A stretch of DNA of 64,000 nt from DASUBV01 sp963725175 (lineage in GTDB: Bacteria > Actinomycetota > Actinomycetes > Streptosporangiales > Streptosporangiaceae): positions 4,154,001-4,218,000 of the forward strand of contig CAVRXH010000006.1 of assembly GCA_963725175.1 (NCBI GenBank), in the 5' to 3' direction. The notes under the pieces were generated by a model. The model was not told the DNA's origin and searched no databases. It saw only the letters and a program-made list of their open reading frames with translations. The stretch's first letter is position 1; every line of letters starts with the position of its first letter. The position numbers and the translations under genes were made by a program. Positions 18,645-28,071 of the stretch are shown here, in pieces.

Positions 18645-19517
18645 ATGACCGAGAGTTCCGTCACGCCTGCGTTACCGGCTGTCGGGTTCTCCACCAATGT
18701 CTACGACAACCCGGCCGACATCGTCGGACACCTGAAGTTCCTCGCCGGGTACTTCGATGACATCGAGATGGAGATCGCCGAGGAAGCGCAGGACGTGCTC
18801 TTCGGCGCCGGGCCGGCGGAGTACGAGCAGATCGTCACGGGCGTGCGGAACGTCATGGACGACCACGGCCTCGACATGTCGGTGCACGCCGCCTGGTTCG
18901 GGCAGGCCACCGACCTGAGCGCCGCCGACGAGGACGACCGGGCCGCGTCCAGGGCGCTGCTCGCCCGGTCGCTGCGGTTCGCCAGGGACATCGGGGTCAG
19001 CCGGGTCACCTACCACCCCGGCTACCGGACCGGGCGGAGCACGGCGGACTGCCTCGGCACGCTGAAGCGGTCGATCACCGAGATGCAGCCGATCGCGGCG
19101 GACTGCGGCGTGACGCTGTGCCTGGAGAACATGGGCGCGAACCGGCCGCGCCTGGTCACGCCGACCCCCGGCCAGCTCGCTGACCTGTGCGAGAGCACGG
19201 GGACCGCGCTGACGCTGGACGTCACGCACCTGGCCACGATCTACCGGGACGACCGCGCGTTCGATGACGCGCTGGCGCAGGTCGTGCCTTACACCCAGAC
19301 GGTGCACATCTCCGACCTGCCGGATCGCAAGCACGCGCACTTCCCGATCGGGGAGGGCAACTTCGACCTGGCCGGCTCGCTGCGCCGGCTGGGCGAGCTC
19401 GGCTACCACGGCGCGGCGATCGTCGAGGAATTCGTGAAGAAGTACCCGCCTGAGCTGTACCTGGAGCGCGCGGCCGAATTCCGGCGGGGCTGGCGTGCCA
19501 GCTCAGCCGTCGCATGA
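18645..19517 (+). CDS. Sugar-phosphate isomerase/epimerase-like TIM barrel (AP endonuclease 2 family)
   Basis: 290 residues. The ATG at 18645 follows GAGGGAGGGG. The xylose-isomerase-like barrel carries likely metal ligands in order: His in SVHAAW, His in TYHPGY, Glu in LCLENMG, Asp/His in LTLDVTHLA, His in TVHISD and Glu in IVEEFVKK. The fold is used by isomerases, epimerases, dehydratases and endonuclease IV. First gene of a five-gene operon with SHMT-like, two ATP-grasp and MFS genes, so a biosynthetic epimerase, isomerase or hydrolase role is more likely than DNA repair. Confidence 0.85.
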   Translation: MTESSVTPALPAVGFSTNVYDNPADIVGHLKFLAGYFDDIEMEIAEEAQDVLFGAGPAEYEQIVTGVRNVMDDHGLDMSVHAAWFGQATDLSAADEDDRAASRALLARSLRFARDIGVSRVTYHPGYRTGRSTADCLGTLKRSITEMQPIAADCGVTLCLENMGANRPRLVTPTPGQLADLCESTGTALTLDVTHLATIYRDDRAFDDALAQVVPYTQTVHISDLPDRKHAHFPIGEGNFDLAGSLRRLGELGYHGAAIVEEFVKKYPPELYLERAAEFRRGWRASSAVA

Positions 19518-20842
19518 CCCCGGCGACGGCCGCCGCGCTGCTGGACGGGACCCGCGCCGACGCGAGCGCGGTGCGGGCGGGAATCGGCCTGGCGGCCTTC
19601 GAGAATGTCATGTCCGATACGGCCAGGGCACTGACCTGCTCGGCGCTCGCCGACCGCTACCTGCTCGGGCACCTGACCGAGCGCGGCGGCGGCCGGTCGC
19701 TGCTGCGGGCTGGCCTGCTGCTGGCCGACCACCCGGCGGTGAACGCGTTAGAGGACGCGGCGACCCGGGCGCTCTGCTCGATGCTCGGCGCGACCTGGGC
19801 GGACTTCAGGCCGCTGTCCGGGCTCAGCGCCACGCTCTGCACGCTGGTCGCCCTGACCGAGCCGGGCGACCTGGTGTACTCGATCGCCGCCGAGCACGAC
19901 GGGCACTTCGCCACGCGGAGCCTGGTGGCGCGGCTCGGCCGCCGGTGGGCGGCGCTGCCGTGGGACCCGGCGCAGGACGTCCCTGACGTCCCCGCGCTGG
20001 CGGCTGCCTGGCGGCGGCGGCCCGGCAAGATGCTGCTGCTCGACCACAGCGTGCCGCTGCGCCCGCTGCCGGTCGCCGCGCTGCGGGCGGCCATCGGCGG
20101 CGACGCCGTGCTGGTCTACGACGCCTCGCACACGCTCGGGCTGATCGCCGGCGGCGCCTTCCAGGACCCGCTGCGCGAGGGCTGCGACCTGATCCAGGCC
20201 AATACGCACAAGAGCTTCCCTGGCGCGCACAAGGGGCTGCTGGCCTTCGCGGATCCGGCCACGGGCCGCCGGGCCAGCGCGGTGATCGGGGAGACGCTGC
20301 TGTCCTCGCAGGCCACCGGGCCTACCCTGGCCAACTTCGTGACCTGCCTGGAGCTGGCCGAGCACGGCCGGGCCTACGCGGCGGCCATGCTGGCGAACGT
20401 GGCCGCGCTGGCCGGGGCGCTGACCGAGCGCGGGCTGGCGGCCAGGCCGCTGGCGGCCGGGCACAGCCACCTGCTGATCGTGGACGCCTGCGGCGACGCC
20501 GCGGCGCTGGAGCTCGGGCGCGCCCTGCTGGACGCGGGGCTGCGGGTCAACGTCAGGCCGGCCCGCGGCCGGGTGGCGCTGCGGCTCGGCGTGCAGGAGA
20601 TCACCAGGATCGGCATGAGCCCGCCCGACATGGAGCGGCTGGCCGACCTGATCGCGGCCGCGGGCCGCGCCGCCGACCCGGCCGCCTGGCTGCCAGCGAC
20701 GGCGGCGCTGGCAGCGGAGTTCAGCGTGGTGCGCTTCTCCTTTGACCCAGGCGCGGATGACATGAGCGCGGATGGCCTGCGGCAGGACGCGGCGGTCCCA
20801 GGCTCGGCGAACACCGTCGGCCAGCTCGCCAACGTGTCATGA
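19514..20842 (+). CDS. SHMT-like PLP-dependent aldolase/transaldolase
   Basis: 442 residues, ATGA overlap with the upstream gene. Distant serine-hydroxymethyltransferase family: the SENF-like motif is AFENVMSDTARAL, the PLP Asp/His region is VYDASHTLGLIAGGAF, and the Schiff-base Lys is in QANTHKSFPGAHKG. The N-terminal segment and the folate-binding region differ from housekeeping SHMT, and the length and divergence recall the pathway-specific SHMT-like L-threonine transaldolases and alpha-methylserine-forming enzymes. It could build a beta-hydroxy or alpha-substituted amino acid, which the two ATP-grasp ligases downstream could then couple. The substrate is inferred, not seen. Confidence 0.85.
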   Translation: MTPATAAALLDGTRADASAVRAGIGLAAFENVMSDTARALTCSALADRYLLGHLTERGGGRSLLRAGLLLADHPAVNALEDAATRALCSMLGATWADFRPLSGLSATLCTLVALTEPGDLVYSIAAEHDGHFATRSLVARLGRRWAALPWDPAQDVPDVPALAAAWRRRPGKMLLLDHSVPLRPLPVAALRAAIGGDAVLVYDASHTLGLIAGGAFQDPLREGCDLIQANTHKSFPGAHKGLLAFADPATGRRASAVIGETLLSSQATGPTLANFVTCLELAEHGRAYAAAMLANVAALAGALTERGLAARPLAAGHSHLLIVDACGDAAALELGRALLDAGLRVNVRPARGRVALRLGVQEITRIGMSPPDMERLADLIAAAGRAADPAAWLPATAALAAEFSVVRFSFDPGADDMSADGLRQDAAVPGSANTVGQLANVS

Positions 20843-22164
20843 CCGCCGCGCCCCTGGTGCTGTTCCTCGGCAACGTCCGGCACGGTGAGTACGAGTCGCT
20901 GCGCGAGCGTGGCCTGGGCATCGGCCTGCTGCGCGACGTGGCGGCGCACTCCTGGTCGGTGGCCGACGACGAGGTAGACCTGGTGCTGCCCTGGGATCCG
21001 GCCGGGCCGGTGGCCGGGCTGGCCGCCCAGGTCGCCGGGGTGCGGCGCGGCCGGCCGGTGGCGGCCGTGCTCAACCATCGCGAGATCTACGTCGAGCACT
21101 ACGCCGCCCTGCTTGACGCGCTCGGCGAGCCGGCCATGCCGTTGGCCGAGGTCGCCGCGCTGCGCTCCAAGCGGCTGATGCGGGCCAGGTTCGCCGAGCG
21201 CATCGGCCCGGCGGCCACCGGCGCGTGTGCCCCCGTGGCCAGCGCCGCCGACCTGCTGGCCTTCGGCGCGGCGCACGGCTGGCCGGTGGTGCTCAAGCCG
21301 AGCCTGCTGTACTCCAGCCTGTTCGTGGTGCCGGTGACCGGGCCGGGCGAGGCGGCCGGGCGGCTCGCCGAGGTCACCGCCGGCCTGGCGGCGCACGTCG
21401 CGGCGAAGGGGCTGAGCGAGCGATTCCTCGCGGTCCAGGCGGAGGCCTTCCTGCGCGGCACGAATCACTCGGTGGACGTGCTGGCTGACGCCGCGGGCCG
21501 GGTATACACCTCGCCGGTGGTGGACGTGCTGACCGGGCAGGAACTGGGCACCGGCGACTTCCACCACTTCGCGCGCTTCGCGCCAAGCCGGGCCGGCCAG
21601 GCGGCCGTGGCCGCCATGCGCGAGCTGGCCACGGCCGCGGCGCGGGCGCTGGGCCTGCGCAGGACCGCCGGGCATGTGGAGTTCATCCTGACTGGCGACG
21701 GTCCGCGGCTGCTTGAGGTGGGGCTGCGGCCGGGCGGGCACCGCAACCGGATGCTCCGGCTGGGTTACGGCACCGACTTTGCCGGGGGATACCTGGACAT
21801 GATGACCGGGCTCGTGCCAGACATGTCGGAGCGCCGCCGCACGCCGTCGGCGATCGTCACGCCATTCCCCGCGGCGGCCGGCCGCTTTCTCGGCGTGCAC
21901 GGGCTTGACCGGGTCCTCGCCCTGCCCGGCTACCGGAGCCACCGGGTCTACGGGCGGTCCGGCGACGCGGCGGGGAGGGCCAGCCAGGGCCACTGGCAGA
22001 CGCTGTCGGTCGAACTGTCCGGGACTAGCATGCCCGCCGTGGAGGAAGACGTCGCGGCCATCGCCGGCATGACCGACCTGATCGCCACCGGGCTGACACC
22101 CGGCTCCGGGCTGGCGGGCGGCTCCGGGCTGGCGGGCGGCGCCGCGACGGCGGACGCCAGGTGA
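20839..22164 (+). CDS. ATP-grasp ligase (first of two)
   Basis: 441 residues, ATGA overlap with the SHMT-like gene. ATP-grasp layout: N-terminal domain, then YIEHY-like preATP region (EIYVEHYAALLDAL), RSKRLMRARFAE, the ATP-binding strand GWPVVLKPSLLYSSLFVV, and the catalytic/Mg segment GHVEFILTGDGPRLLEVGLRPGG. This pattern is that of carboxylate-amine ligases making amides or peptides with ATP. The C-terminus has a short SGLAGG duplication. Its partner ligase follows directly; together they could form a di- or tripeptide. Confidence 0.86.
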   Translation: MTAAPLVLFLGNVRHGEYESLRERGLGIGLLRDVAAHSWSVADDEVDLVLPWDPAGPVAGLAAQVAGVRRGRPVAAVLNHREIYVEHYAALLDALGEPAMPLAEVAALRSKRLMRARFAERIGPAATGACAPVASAADLLAFGAAHGWPVVLKPSLLYSSLFVVPVTGPGEAAGRLAEVTAGLAAHVAAKGLSERFLAVQAEAFLRGTNHSVDVLADAAGRVYTSPVVDVLTGQELGTGDFHHFARFAPSRAGQAAVAAMRELATAAARALGLRRTAGHVEFILTGDGPRLLEVGLRPGGHRNRMLRLGYGTDFAGGYLDMMTGLVPDMSERRRTPSAIVTPFPAAAGRFLGVHGLDRVLALPGYRSHRVYGRSGDAAGRASQGHWQTLSVELSGTSMPAVEEDVAAIAGMTDLIATGLTPGSGLAGGSGLAGGAATADAR

Positions 22165-23369
22165 GCCGGGACCGGCCGCACCTCCTGCTGATCGGCGGCA
22201 AGGATTCCAGCCTGGGGTCCGTCAGCGAGCTGCCGGTCGACGTCACGCTCATCCAGCGCCGCGCAGCGGTCACCCAGCTCCAGATCGAGCGGCCGCGGAA
22301 CCTGGTGCTGCTGGCCGACCTGGACCCGCGGGCCGCGGCCGGCGCGGCGGCGGCGATTCACGCCACGGAGCCGTTCGACGGGGTGCTGTCGTTCTTCGAG
22401 GACTGCCTGGCGATCGCGTCTGACATCGGCGAGCGGCTTGGCATCGCGCACAACCCGCTCCCGGCTGTGACCGCCACCAGGGACAAGGTCGCCACCCGGC
22501 GGCTGCTGGCCAGCGCCGGGCTGCCGTCCGTCCGGTTCGCCGAGTGCGCCGGCGCCGGGCAGCTCAGCGACTTCCTGCGCCAGGCCGGCGGCCCGGTGAT
22601 CGTCAAGCCGTCGTCGGGCTCTGGCAGCCGGGGCGTGGCCCTGGTCACCGGTGCCGGGGACGTGGACGCGGCCTGGGAGTGGTGCCAGGCGGGCGGCGCG
22701 CCCCCGGCGATCGCCGAGGAGCTGGTGACGGGCCACGAGCTGAGCGTGGAGACGCTGAGCCTGGACGGCCGGCACCAGGTCATCGCGATCACCGAGAAGC
22801 TGACGTCGGGCCCGCCGTCGTTCATCGAGACCGGGCATCAGCTCCCGGCCCGCCTGGACCAGGCGCAGGCCGACGCGGTCCGCGGGGTCGTGCTGCGGCT
22901 GCTGGACCTGGTGGGCCACCGCTGGGGACCCGCGCACACCGAGGTCATGCTGACCCCGGCGGGCGTCCCGGTGCTGATCGAGACCCAGACCCGGTTCGGC
23001 GGCGACCAGATCTGGGAGATGGTCGAGCTGGCCACCGGGGTACGGCTGGCCGCCGCGACCGTCGCCGGGCTGTTCGGGCTTGACCGGGACGGCCGGGTCC
23101 CGGCCAGCGCCGGCGGGGCGGCGATCCGCTTCTTCGCCTACCAGGACGCGGTGGTCGAGGCGATCGACGGGGTGAGTGCCGCCCGCGCCGCGCCCGGCGT
23201 GCGCCGCGCGGAGATCCGCGCCACGCCGGGAACCAAGCTCGGCCGGCTGCGCAACTCCTGGGATCGCCAGGGCTACGTGCTGGCCACCGGAGCGGACACC
23301 GACGAGGCGGTGCGCCGCGCCGAGCAGGCCAGGGACCTGATCAGGTTCACCCTGACGAGCACGGCGTGA
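22161..23369 (+). CDS. ATP-grasp ligase (second of two)
   Basis: 402 residues, GTGA overlap. Closer to L-amino-acid ligases of the BacD/biotin-carboxylase-like branch: DKVATRRLLASAGLPSVRF, ATP-binding GGPVIVKPSSGSGSRGVALV, IAEELVTGHELSVETLSLDG, and the Mg/catalytic segment HTEVMLTPAGVPVLIETQTRFGGDQI, followed by a C-terminal lid (AIRFFAY; ATPGTKLGRLRNSWDRQGYVLATG). Clearly a different subgroup from the preceding ATP-grasp protein, so two distinct bonds are probably made rather than one by a heterodimer. Confidence 0.88.
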   Translation: MSRDRPHLLLIGGKDSSLGSVSELPVDVTLIQRRAAVTQLQIERPRNLVLLADLDPRAAAGAAAAIHATEPFDGVLSFFEDCLAIASDIGERLGIAHNPLPAVTATRDKVATRRLLASAGLPSVRFAECAGAGQLSDFLRQAGGPVIVKPSSGSGSRGVALVTGAGDVDAAWEWCQAGGAPPAIAEELVTGHELSVETLSLDGRHQVIAITEKLTSGPPSFIETGHQLPARLDQAQADAVRGVVLRLLDLVGHRWGPAHTEVMLTPAGVPVLIETQTRFGGDQIWEMVELATGVRLAAATVAGLFGLDRDGRVPASAGGAAIRFFAYQDAVVEAIDGVSAARAAPGVRRAEIRATPGTKLGRLRNSWDRQGYVLATGADTDEAVRRAEQARDLIRFTLTSTA

Positions 23370-24604
23370 CGTCAGGGCTGGCGGCCTGGGCGGCCAGGCT
23401 GACTCCGCCCAGCCCGATCGGCCGCCAGCTCGTGGTGATCTCGCTGGTGGACTCGGTCGGCACCGGCCTGTTCCTGAGCAGCTCCGCGCTGTACTTCACC
23501 CGGATCGTCGGCCTGTCCGATGGCCAGGTCGGTCTTGGCCTGGGCATCGCCGGGCTGGTGGCGTTCCTGGCCACGATCCCGGTCGGGCTGCTCGCCGACC
23601 GGCTCGGGCCGCGGGCGACGCTGGTGATCCTCCAGCTCTGGCGCGCGGCCGGATTCACCGGGTATGTCTTCGTCCACTCGGTCGGCCCTTACGTCATCGT
23701 CGCCGCGCTGATCGCGCTGGCCGACCGCACCTCCTCCCCGGTGCTCCAAGCGCTCGCCGCCGTCGGCACCGGCGGCGAGGAGCGGACCCTGACCATGGCC
23801 CACATCCGGGCCACCAGGAATGTCGGCTTCGCGGCGGGCGCGCTGCTGGCCACGGCCGCGCTCGCGGTCGGCAGCCGGGACGCGTTCGCCTGCATCCTGC
23901 TCGGCGACGCGGCCTCTTTCCTGATCTCCGGGCTGATCCTGATGCGCTGCCCGGTGCCGCCATCGACCGGGCTGCCCGCCCGCCAGGCGCCGGCCCTGCC
24001 CGACCGCAGGTTCGCCGCCCTCACCGGACTGAACGGCCTCCTCGTCATCCACATGACGGTGCTGGCGGTCGGCTTCCCGCTGTGGATATCGCAGCACACC
24101 AGGGTCTCGACGGTCTGGGTGGCGCCGCTGCTCGGGCTGAACACCGTGCTCGCGGCCGTGTTTCAGGTGCGCACCAGCCGGGGCACGGCCACGCTGAACG
24201 GCGCGGCGGGCGCGTCCCGGCTGGCCGGCTTCGCGCTGGCTGCGGGGTGCCTGCTGCTAGCGACGGCATCCGGCCTTCCGGCCGTGCTGGCGCTGGCGGT
24301 GCTGATCGCGGCGATGCTCGCGCACACCACGGGCGAGCTATACCAGTCGAGCGGCGCCTGGGGGATGGCCTACGCGCTGGCCCCGCCCGACCGGCGCGGC
24401 GCCTACCTGGCCGGGTTCAACCTCGGCGTGACCGCCCAGCAGGTCCTCGGCCCGCCGCTGATCACCGCCGTGGTCATCGCGACGGGCCGGGCGGGCTGGG
24501 TCTGCCTGGCGGCCGCGCTCGCGGTGGCCGGCCTGCTGACCTGCACGGTTGCCCGGCACGCCAGGCCGGCGCAGGATCCCGAGCCTGCCACCGCGAGCGG
24601 GTAG
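23366..24604 (+). CDS. MFS transporter, probable product exporter
   Basis: 412 residues with about twelve predicted membrane segments; GTGA overlap with the second ATP-grasp gene. The MFS loop 2-3 motif appears as GLLADRLGPRATLV. As the last gene of a translationally coupled biosynthetic operon it most likely exports the product and gives self-protection. Ends two bases before the converging gene at 24606. Confidence 0.88.
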   Translation: MTSGLAAWAARLTPPSPIGRQLVVISLVDSVGTGLFLSSSALYFTRIVGLSDGQVGLGLGIAGLVAFLATIPVGLLADRLGPRATLVILQLWRAAGFTGYVFVHSVGPYVIVAALIALADRTSSPVLQALAAVGTGGEERTLTMAHIRATRNVGFAAGALLATAALAVGSRDAFACILLGDAASFLISGLILMRCPVPPSTGLPARQAPALPDRRFAALTGLNGLLVIHMTVLAVGFPLWISQHTRVSTVWVAPLLGLNTVLAAVFQVRTSRGTATLNGAAGASRLAGFALAAGCLLLATASGLPAVLALAVLIAAMLAHTTGELYQSSGAWGMAYALAPPDRRGAYLAGFNLGVTAQQVLGPPLITAVVIATGRAGWVCLAAALAVAGLLTCTVARHARPAQDPEPATASG

Positions 24605-24605
24605 C

Positions 24606-26219
24606 TCAGGACAGCTCGATCAGCGGGAAGGCCCGGTGGCGGCGCGGCGGGACCAGGAGGTTCTGCCGCCGGGTCGCGGTGATGAACCGCTCCAGGCCGT
24701 TGTCGTCGTCATCGTTGTCGAGGAACTGGTGCTGCAGGTTCTGCGCGGCCTGCGCGGTGCGCAGCCGCGCGAAGAAGTCGGCGGTGGGCACGAAGATCAG
24801 GAACTGGAGCTTGAACTGGTTGCTGCCGGCCGGGACGGTGGCGCCGCCGGGGAAGGTCTGGAACGCCGGGACATCCATGGTGTCCACGCCGGGACCGTCC
24901 ATCCGGATGTGCATCGGGGTCCCGTCCGCGGCCCGCGACACCTGCTGCAGTGCCGCGTTGTGGCCGACACGGGGCTCCCCGGTGAAGGTGGCGTTCAGCG
25001 TCTGGTTGCCTGGCCCGAAGGTTCCCGCGCTGTCCTGGGCGGCGTCCGTCGCGGCGACGGTGCCCTGGAAGACGTTGTTGATGAAGGCGGGACCGCCGCC
25101 GTTGGTGTACTGGTCGGTGTTGCCGGCGGCGGGGATCCCGTTGGTGGTGCCGAGCTGGTTGGAGCAGAACATGTACTGGCACCGCTCGGTGAACGGCTCG
25201 CCTTCCGGGCGCCGCGAGTCCTGGCCCGGCGTGTTGTAGAACTGGTACAGGTCCTCGATGACGTGCGAGAAGTGCACGATGGAGCCATTGTCGAAGTAAT
25301 CGCCGGCCTTGGCGTCGGACAGCTTGGCCGAGGAGTTGCCGACGAAGGTGACGATCTGCGGCGGCCCGGCCGCGTTGACCTGCTGGTCGACAAAGCCCAT
25401 GGCCATGGAGGAGTCGGGGTTGATCCGCGGCGCGAACTCGAAGTTGTAGCTGTTCGCGACCTGGCGCGGCATGCCCTGCTGCATGAACTGGATGCGGGGC
25501 GTCTGGAAGCTGAGCAGCCCGTTGAAGGCGGGCGAGGGTATGGAGTTGCCGTCCAGGCTGTTGCTGCCCTGGAGCCAGAGGCCGACGTCGCTGAGGTTGG
25601 CCATGTTGTCGCTGCGGAACTGGAACAGCATGTCGTTGGACTCGATCGCGACGTTGACGTTGAAGCGGTCCTTGGTGACGTTCGGGATCAGCGCGCCCGG
25701 TCCGCCGACCAGGCCGTCAACCACATCGGTGGGGAACGGCACGGCCTCTTCGAGCACGTACCTGGAGGGGGCGGTGGACAGGTGCGGCATATGCGCGGCG
25801 ACCAGGGACGGCGACAGCCTGCTGAAGTACGGCAGGCCGTAGGACACCGAGAAGATCAGCACTCCTGCCGGGCTCGCCGGGTAAACGGACTCGATGGTGA
25901 GCAGGGCGTTATTGAGCGTGGCCTGGTCGGCCTTGGTCGGGGTGCGGGTAAGTGCCACGGGCTGGAACAGGGTGAACACGACGGGGAACTGGGCCGTGAC
26001 GTTGCCGGCCCCGTCGTTGTAGACCGCCGCTGGGTGGACGAAGGCGCCCATGTTGAACTGGATGTCGGAGAAGGCGGTCGCGGCCAGGGCCGGCCGGGCG
26101 GGAGCGAACGCGATCTGCTCGAAGAGGGCGGCCTGTGACAGCAGCAGCGCGGTGGCGGCGCCCTTCTTCAGTGCCGAACGGCGGCTGAGCGCCGCGCCCT
26201 TGAGTGTCTCTGCGTCCAT
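24606..26219 (-). CDS. Tat-exported protein, possibly DyP-peroxidase-like fold (function unknown)
   Basis: 537 residues. Twin-arginine signal LSRRSALKKGAATALLLSQAALFEQ. I do not recognise an assigned function. Several features recall dye-decolorising peroxidases: an early strand AFSDIQFNMG, GFVDQQ where DyPs have GxxDG, a HIRMDGPG segment near the position of the haem-ligand region, and a C-terminal NGLERFITATRRQNLLVPPRRH resembling the DyP end. The match is weak and the haem His is not certain. I recall such proteins being grouped as DUF7405, but could not check. Tat export suggests folding or cofactor loading before secretion. Confidence 0.7.
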   Translation of the reverse strand: MDAETLKGAALSRRSALKKGAATALLLSQAALFEQIAFAPARPALAATAFSDIQFNMGAFVHPAAVYNDGAGNVTAQFPVVFTLFQPVALTRTPTKADQATLNNALLTIESVYPASPAGVLIFSVSYGLPYFSRLSPSLVAAHMPHLSTAPSRYVLEEAVPFPTDVVDGLVGGPGALIPNVTKDRFNVNVAIESNDMLFQFRSDNMANLSDVGLWLQGSNSLDGNSIPSPAFNGLLSFQTPRIQFMQQGMPRQVANSYNFEFAPRINPDSSMAMGFVDQQVNAAGPPQIVTFVGNSSAKLSDAKAGDYFDNGSIVHFSHVIEDLYQFYNTPGQDSRRPEGEPFTERCQYMFCSNQLGTTNGIPAAGNTDQYTNGGGPAFINNVFQGTVAATDAAQDSAGTFGPGNQTLNATFTGEPRVGHNAALQQVSRAADGTPMHIRMDGPGVDTMDVPAFQTFPGGATVPAGSNQFKLQFLIFVPTADFFARLRTAQAAQNLQHQFLDNDDDDNGLERFITATRRQNLLVPPRRHRAFPLIELS

Positions 26220-26346
26220 GGCCGGTACCTTTCTGGGCGAGCGGGGAGGGCGGGGAGGGCGGGTGAAGGAGCCGGTCGCGCGGCTGGCCTGGCCGGACGG
26301 CGTGGGGGCCGCCCGGGGCCGGCGGAGAACGCGGTGCCGGGAGGGC

Positions 26347-28071
26347 CTAGCAGAAGGTGGTTCTGGCGAGCTGGGTCGTCCACGTCCCGCTGCTGGTGAA
26401 GTACTCCTGCGCCGTGAGCGCGGTGAGCCCCGCCGGGCAGGACGAGGTGCCCGCCGGATCGATCTCGGCCGAGGAGTAACCGCCGAAGGTGGAGATGACC
26501 GAGGTGGACGAGCCGGTGACGAGGGTCAGGTCGACGCCCGCCTCGGTGGGCACGCCATCGCCAGGCGCGATGCCCGCCGCGGTGTCGGACACCGGGATGC
26601 CCGCCGAGGAGTCGGTGTACGCCCAGTTCAGCCAGATGTAGTCGGTGTTGTCTCCCGCGTCGGTCACGGTGATGGACGGGTTGAAGTCGTCGCTGCCGCC
26701 CCCGTGGTAGGCCAGCGCCGTTTCCGCCTGGCTGGTCGCGACGTCGATCGCGCCGTACTGGACCGTGGGATAGCCGCCGTCATTGACGTCGTTCGCGAAC
26801 CAGACGTAGGAGCCGTCCTGGACCGGCGAGGACTGGATCCGGCCGTCGAGCGGGTTGAGCGTCTCGCTCGTGCCCGGCTGGTTCACCTGGCGCGTCGGGG
26901 CGCTGAACGGCGCCTTGATGGTCGCCTTGAGGGTGATCGCGCCCGCCGGGCTGGTGGGCATCGAATACAGGTCGTAACCCGTGCCGGGCACCGCGGCGAG
27001 CCAGTACGTCTTGGTGGTGGAGTACGTCGGGATGCCGGCCACGGTCACCGGTTCGGTGGAGAACGCCACCGAGTACGTGGTGACGTTGAAGCCGGCGCCG
27101 GAGTAGGCGGCCGACTTGGACATCGCGTAGGCGGACGAGCCGAGGTAGGAGCCGCCATAGGTGTAGTTGTTCGTGGACGACAGGATCGACGTGCTGTCCT
27201 GGCCGAGCGACGGATAGTCGAGCGTCGCGCCGAGCGGGTACATCGAATTGCCAGAGAAGACGATGCTGTACACCCACCACGCGCCGCAGGCGTCGTCGCC
27301 CTGGCTGGCCGCCAGGTACTGGACCGGCACGTCATAGGCCGAGCCCGGCACCGAGTCGGCCACCAGGCTGAACCGCTTGTAGGCGCTGTCGTACTGGATG
27401 CGCGGGTGCGAGAGTCCGGAGACGGCGCCGAGCAGGCTGCTCAGGCTCACCGAGCACATGGTCGCGGCGGTGCTCTTGCTGAACACCTGGAGCACCGAGT
27501 TGGTCGTCTCCGCGAGCTCGCTGCCGTTGACCGCGGCGCTGGCGTCGGGGGTCGCGCAGGCCGTGCAGTCCGAGCTGCCCTCGGTGATGCCGCGGAAGTC
27601 CGAGGGGGACGAGGAGGTGGCATGGGTAAACGCGGGGGAGACCGCGGACCGCGGCAGCGCGCTCACGCCGGCCCGCGCGGCCGGGCCGGTTTCCGGCCCC
27701 GCGTTCGGGCCGGCGGCGGCCTGGCCGGCCGGCCGCGTTCCCGTCGGCCGCGTTCCTGTCGGACGCCGCCCGCCCGCCGAGCCAGGCCGGGCCGGCAGGT
27801 CGCTCCCGGCCAGCCCGCCGTCGCGCCCGAGCGGCCCGCGGGCCGGCCCGGCGGCAACCTCGGACCGGGCTTTCGCCCGGCTGATGCTCGCGATGCTGAC
27901 CGAGCGGGCCACGGCGCGGGCTCGCCCCGAGATGACCGCGGTGCCGATGGCACCCGGTCGCGGGCCGGCCGCCGCACTCGCCGGTGCCGCACTCGCGGGC
28001 GCGGCGATCGTAAGCCCGAAGATGAGGGATAAGGAGGCGGCTCCGGCCAGCGCGGCGACGGTGCTTCTCAT
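26347..28071 (-). CDS. Large secreted protein of unknown function
   Basis: 574 residues, ATG at 28071 with a GAGGAGCGCACC site. Signal peptide (FGLTIAAPASAAPASA), then about 110 residues of low-complexity Pro/Gly/Arg sequence (including a duplicated TGTRP), then a beta-rich domain from about 165 to the end with paired cysteines (SDCTACATPD; DDACGAWW; SSCPAG; C-terminal TTFC). Phrases such as YVWFANDVNDGG and DYIWLNWAYTD suggest beta-propeller-like blades. No catalytic motif recognised. It shares strand and secretion with the gene at 24606, so the two may act together outside the cell. Confidence 0.75.
   Translation of the reverse strand: MRSTVAALAGAASLSLIFGLTIAAPASAAPASAAAGPRPGAIGTAVISGRARAVARSVSIASISRAKARSEVAAGPARGPLGRDGGLAGSDLPARPGSAGGRRPTGTRPTGTRPAGQAAAGPNAGPETGPAARAGVSALPRSAVSPAFTHATSSSPSDFRGITEGSSDCTACATPDASAAVNGSELAETTNSVLQVFSKSTAATMCSVSLSSLLGAVSGLSHPRIQYDSAYKRFSLVADSVPGSAYDVPVQYLAASQGDDACGAWWVYSIVFSGNSMYPLGATLDYPSLGQDSTSILSSTNNYTYGGSYLGSSAYAMSKSAAYSGAGFNVTTYSVAFSTEPVTVAGIPTYSTTKTYWLAAVPGTGYDLYSMPTSPAGAITLKATIKAPFSAPTRQVNQPGTSETLNPLDGRIQSSPVQDGSYVWFANDVNDGGYPTVQYGAIDVATSQAETALAYHGGGSDDFNPSITVTDAGDNTDYIWLNWAYTDSSAGIPVSDTAAGIAPGDGVPTEAGVDLTLVTGSSTSVISTFGGYSSAEIDPAGTSSCPAGLTALTAQEYFTSSGTWTTQLARTTFC

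Noticed and set aside
24549..28032. Long plus-strand frames opposite the two secreted-protein genes
   Set aside because: Same shadow effect; composition is Val/Gly/Arg-rich without any recognisable domain, and ribosome binding sites favour the minus-strand genes.
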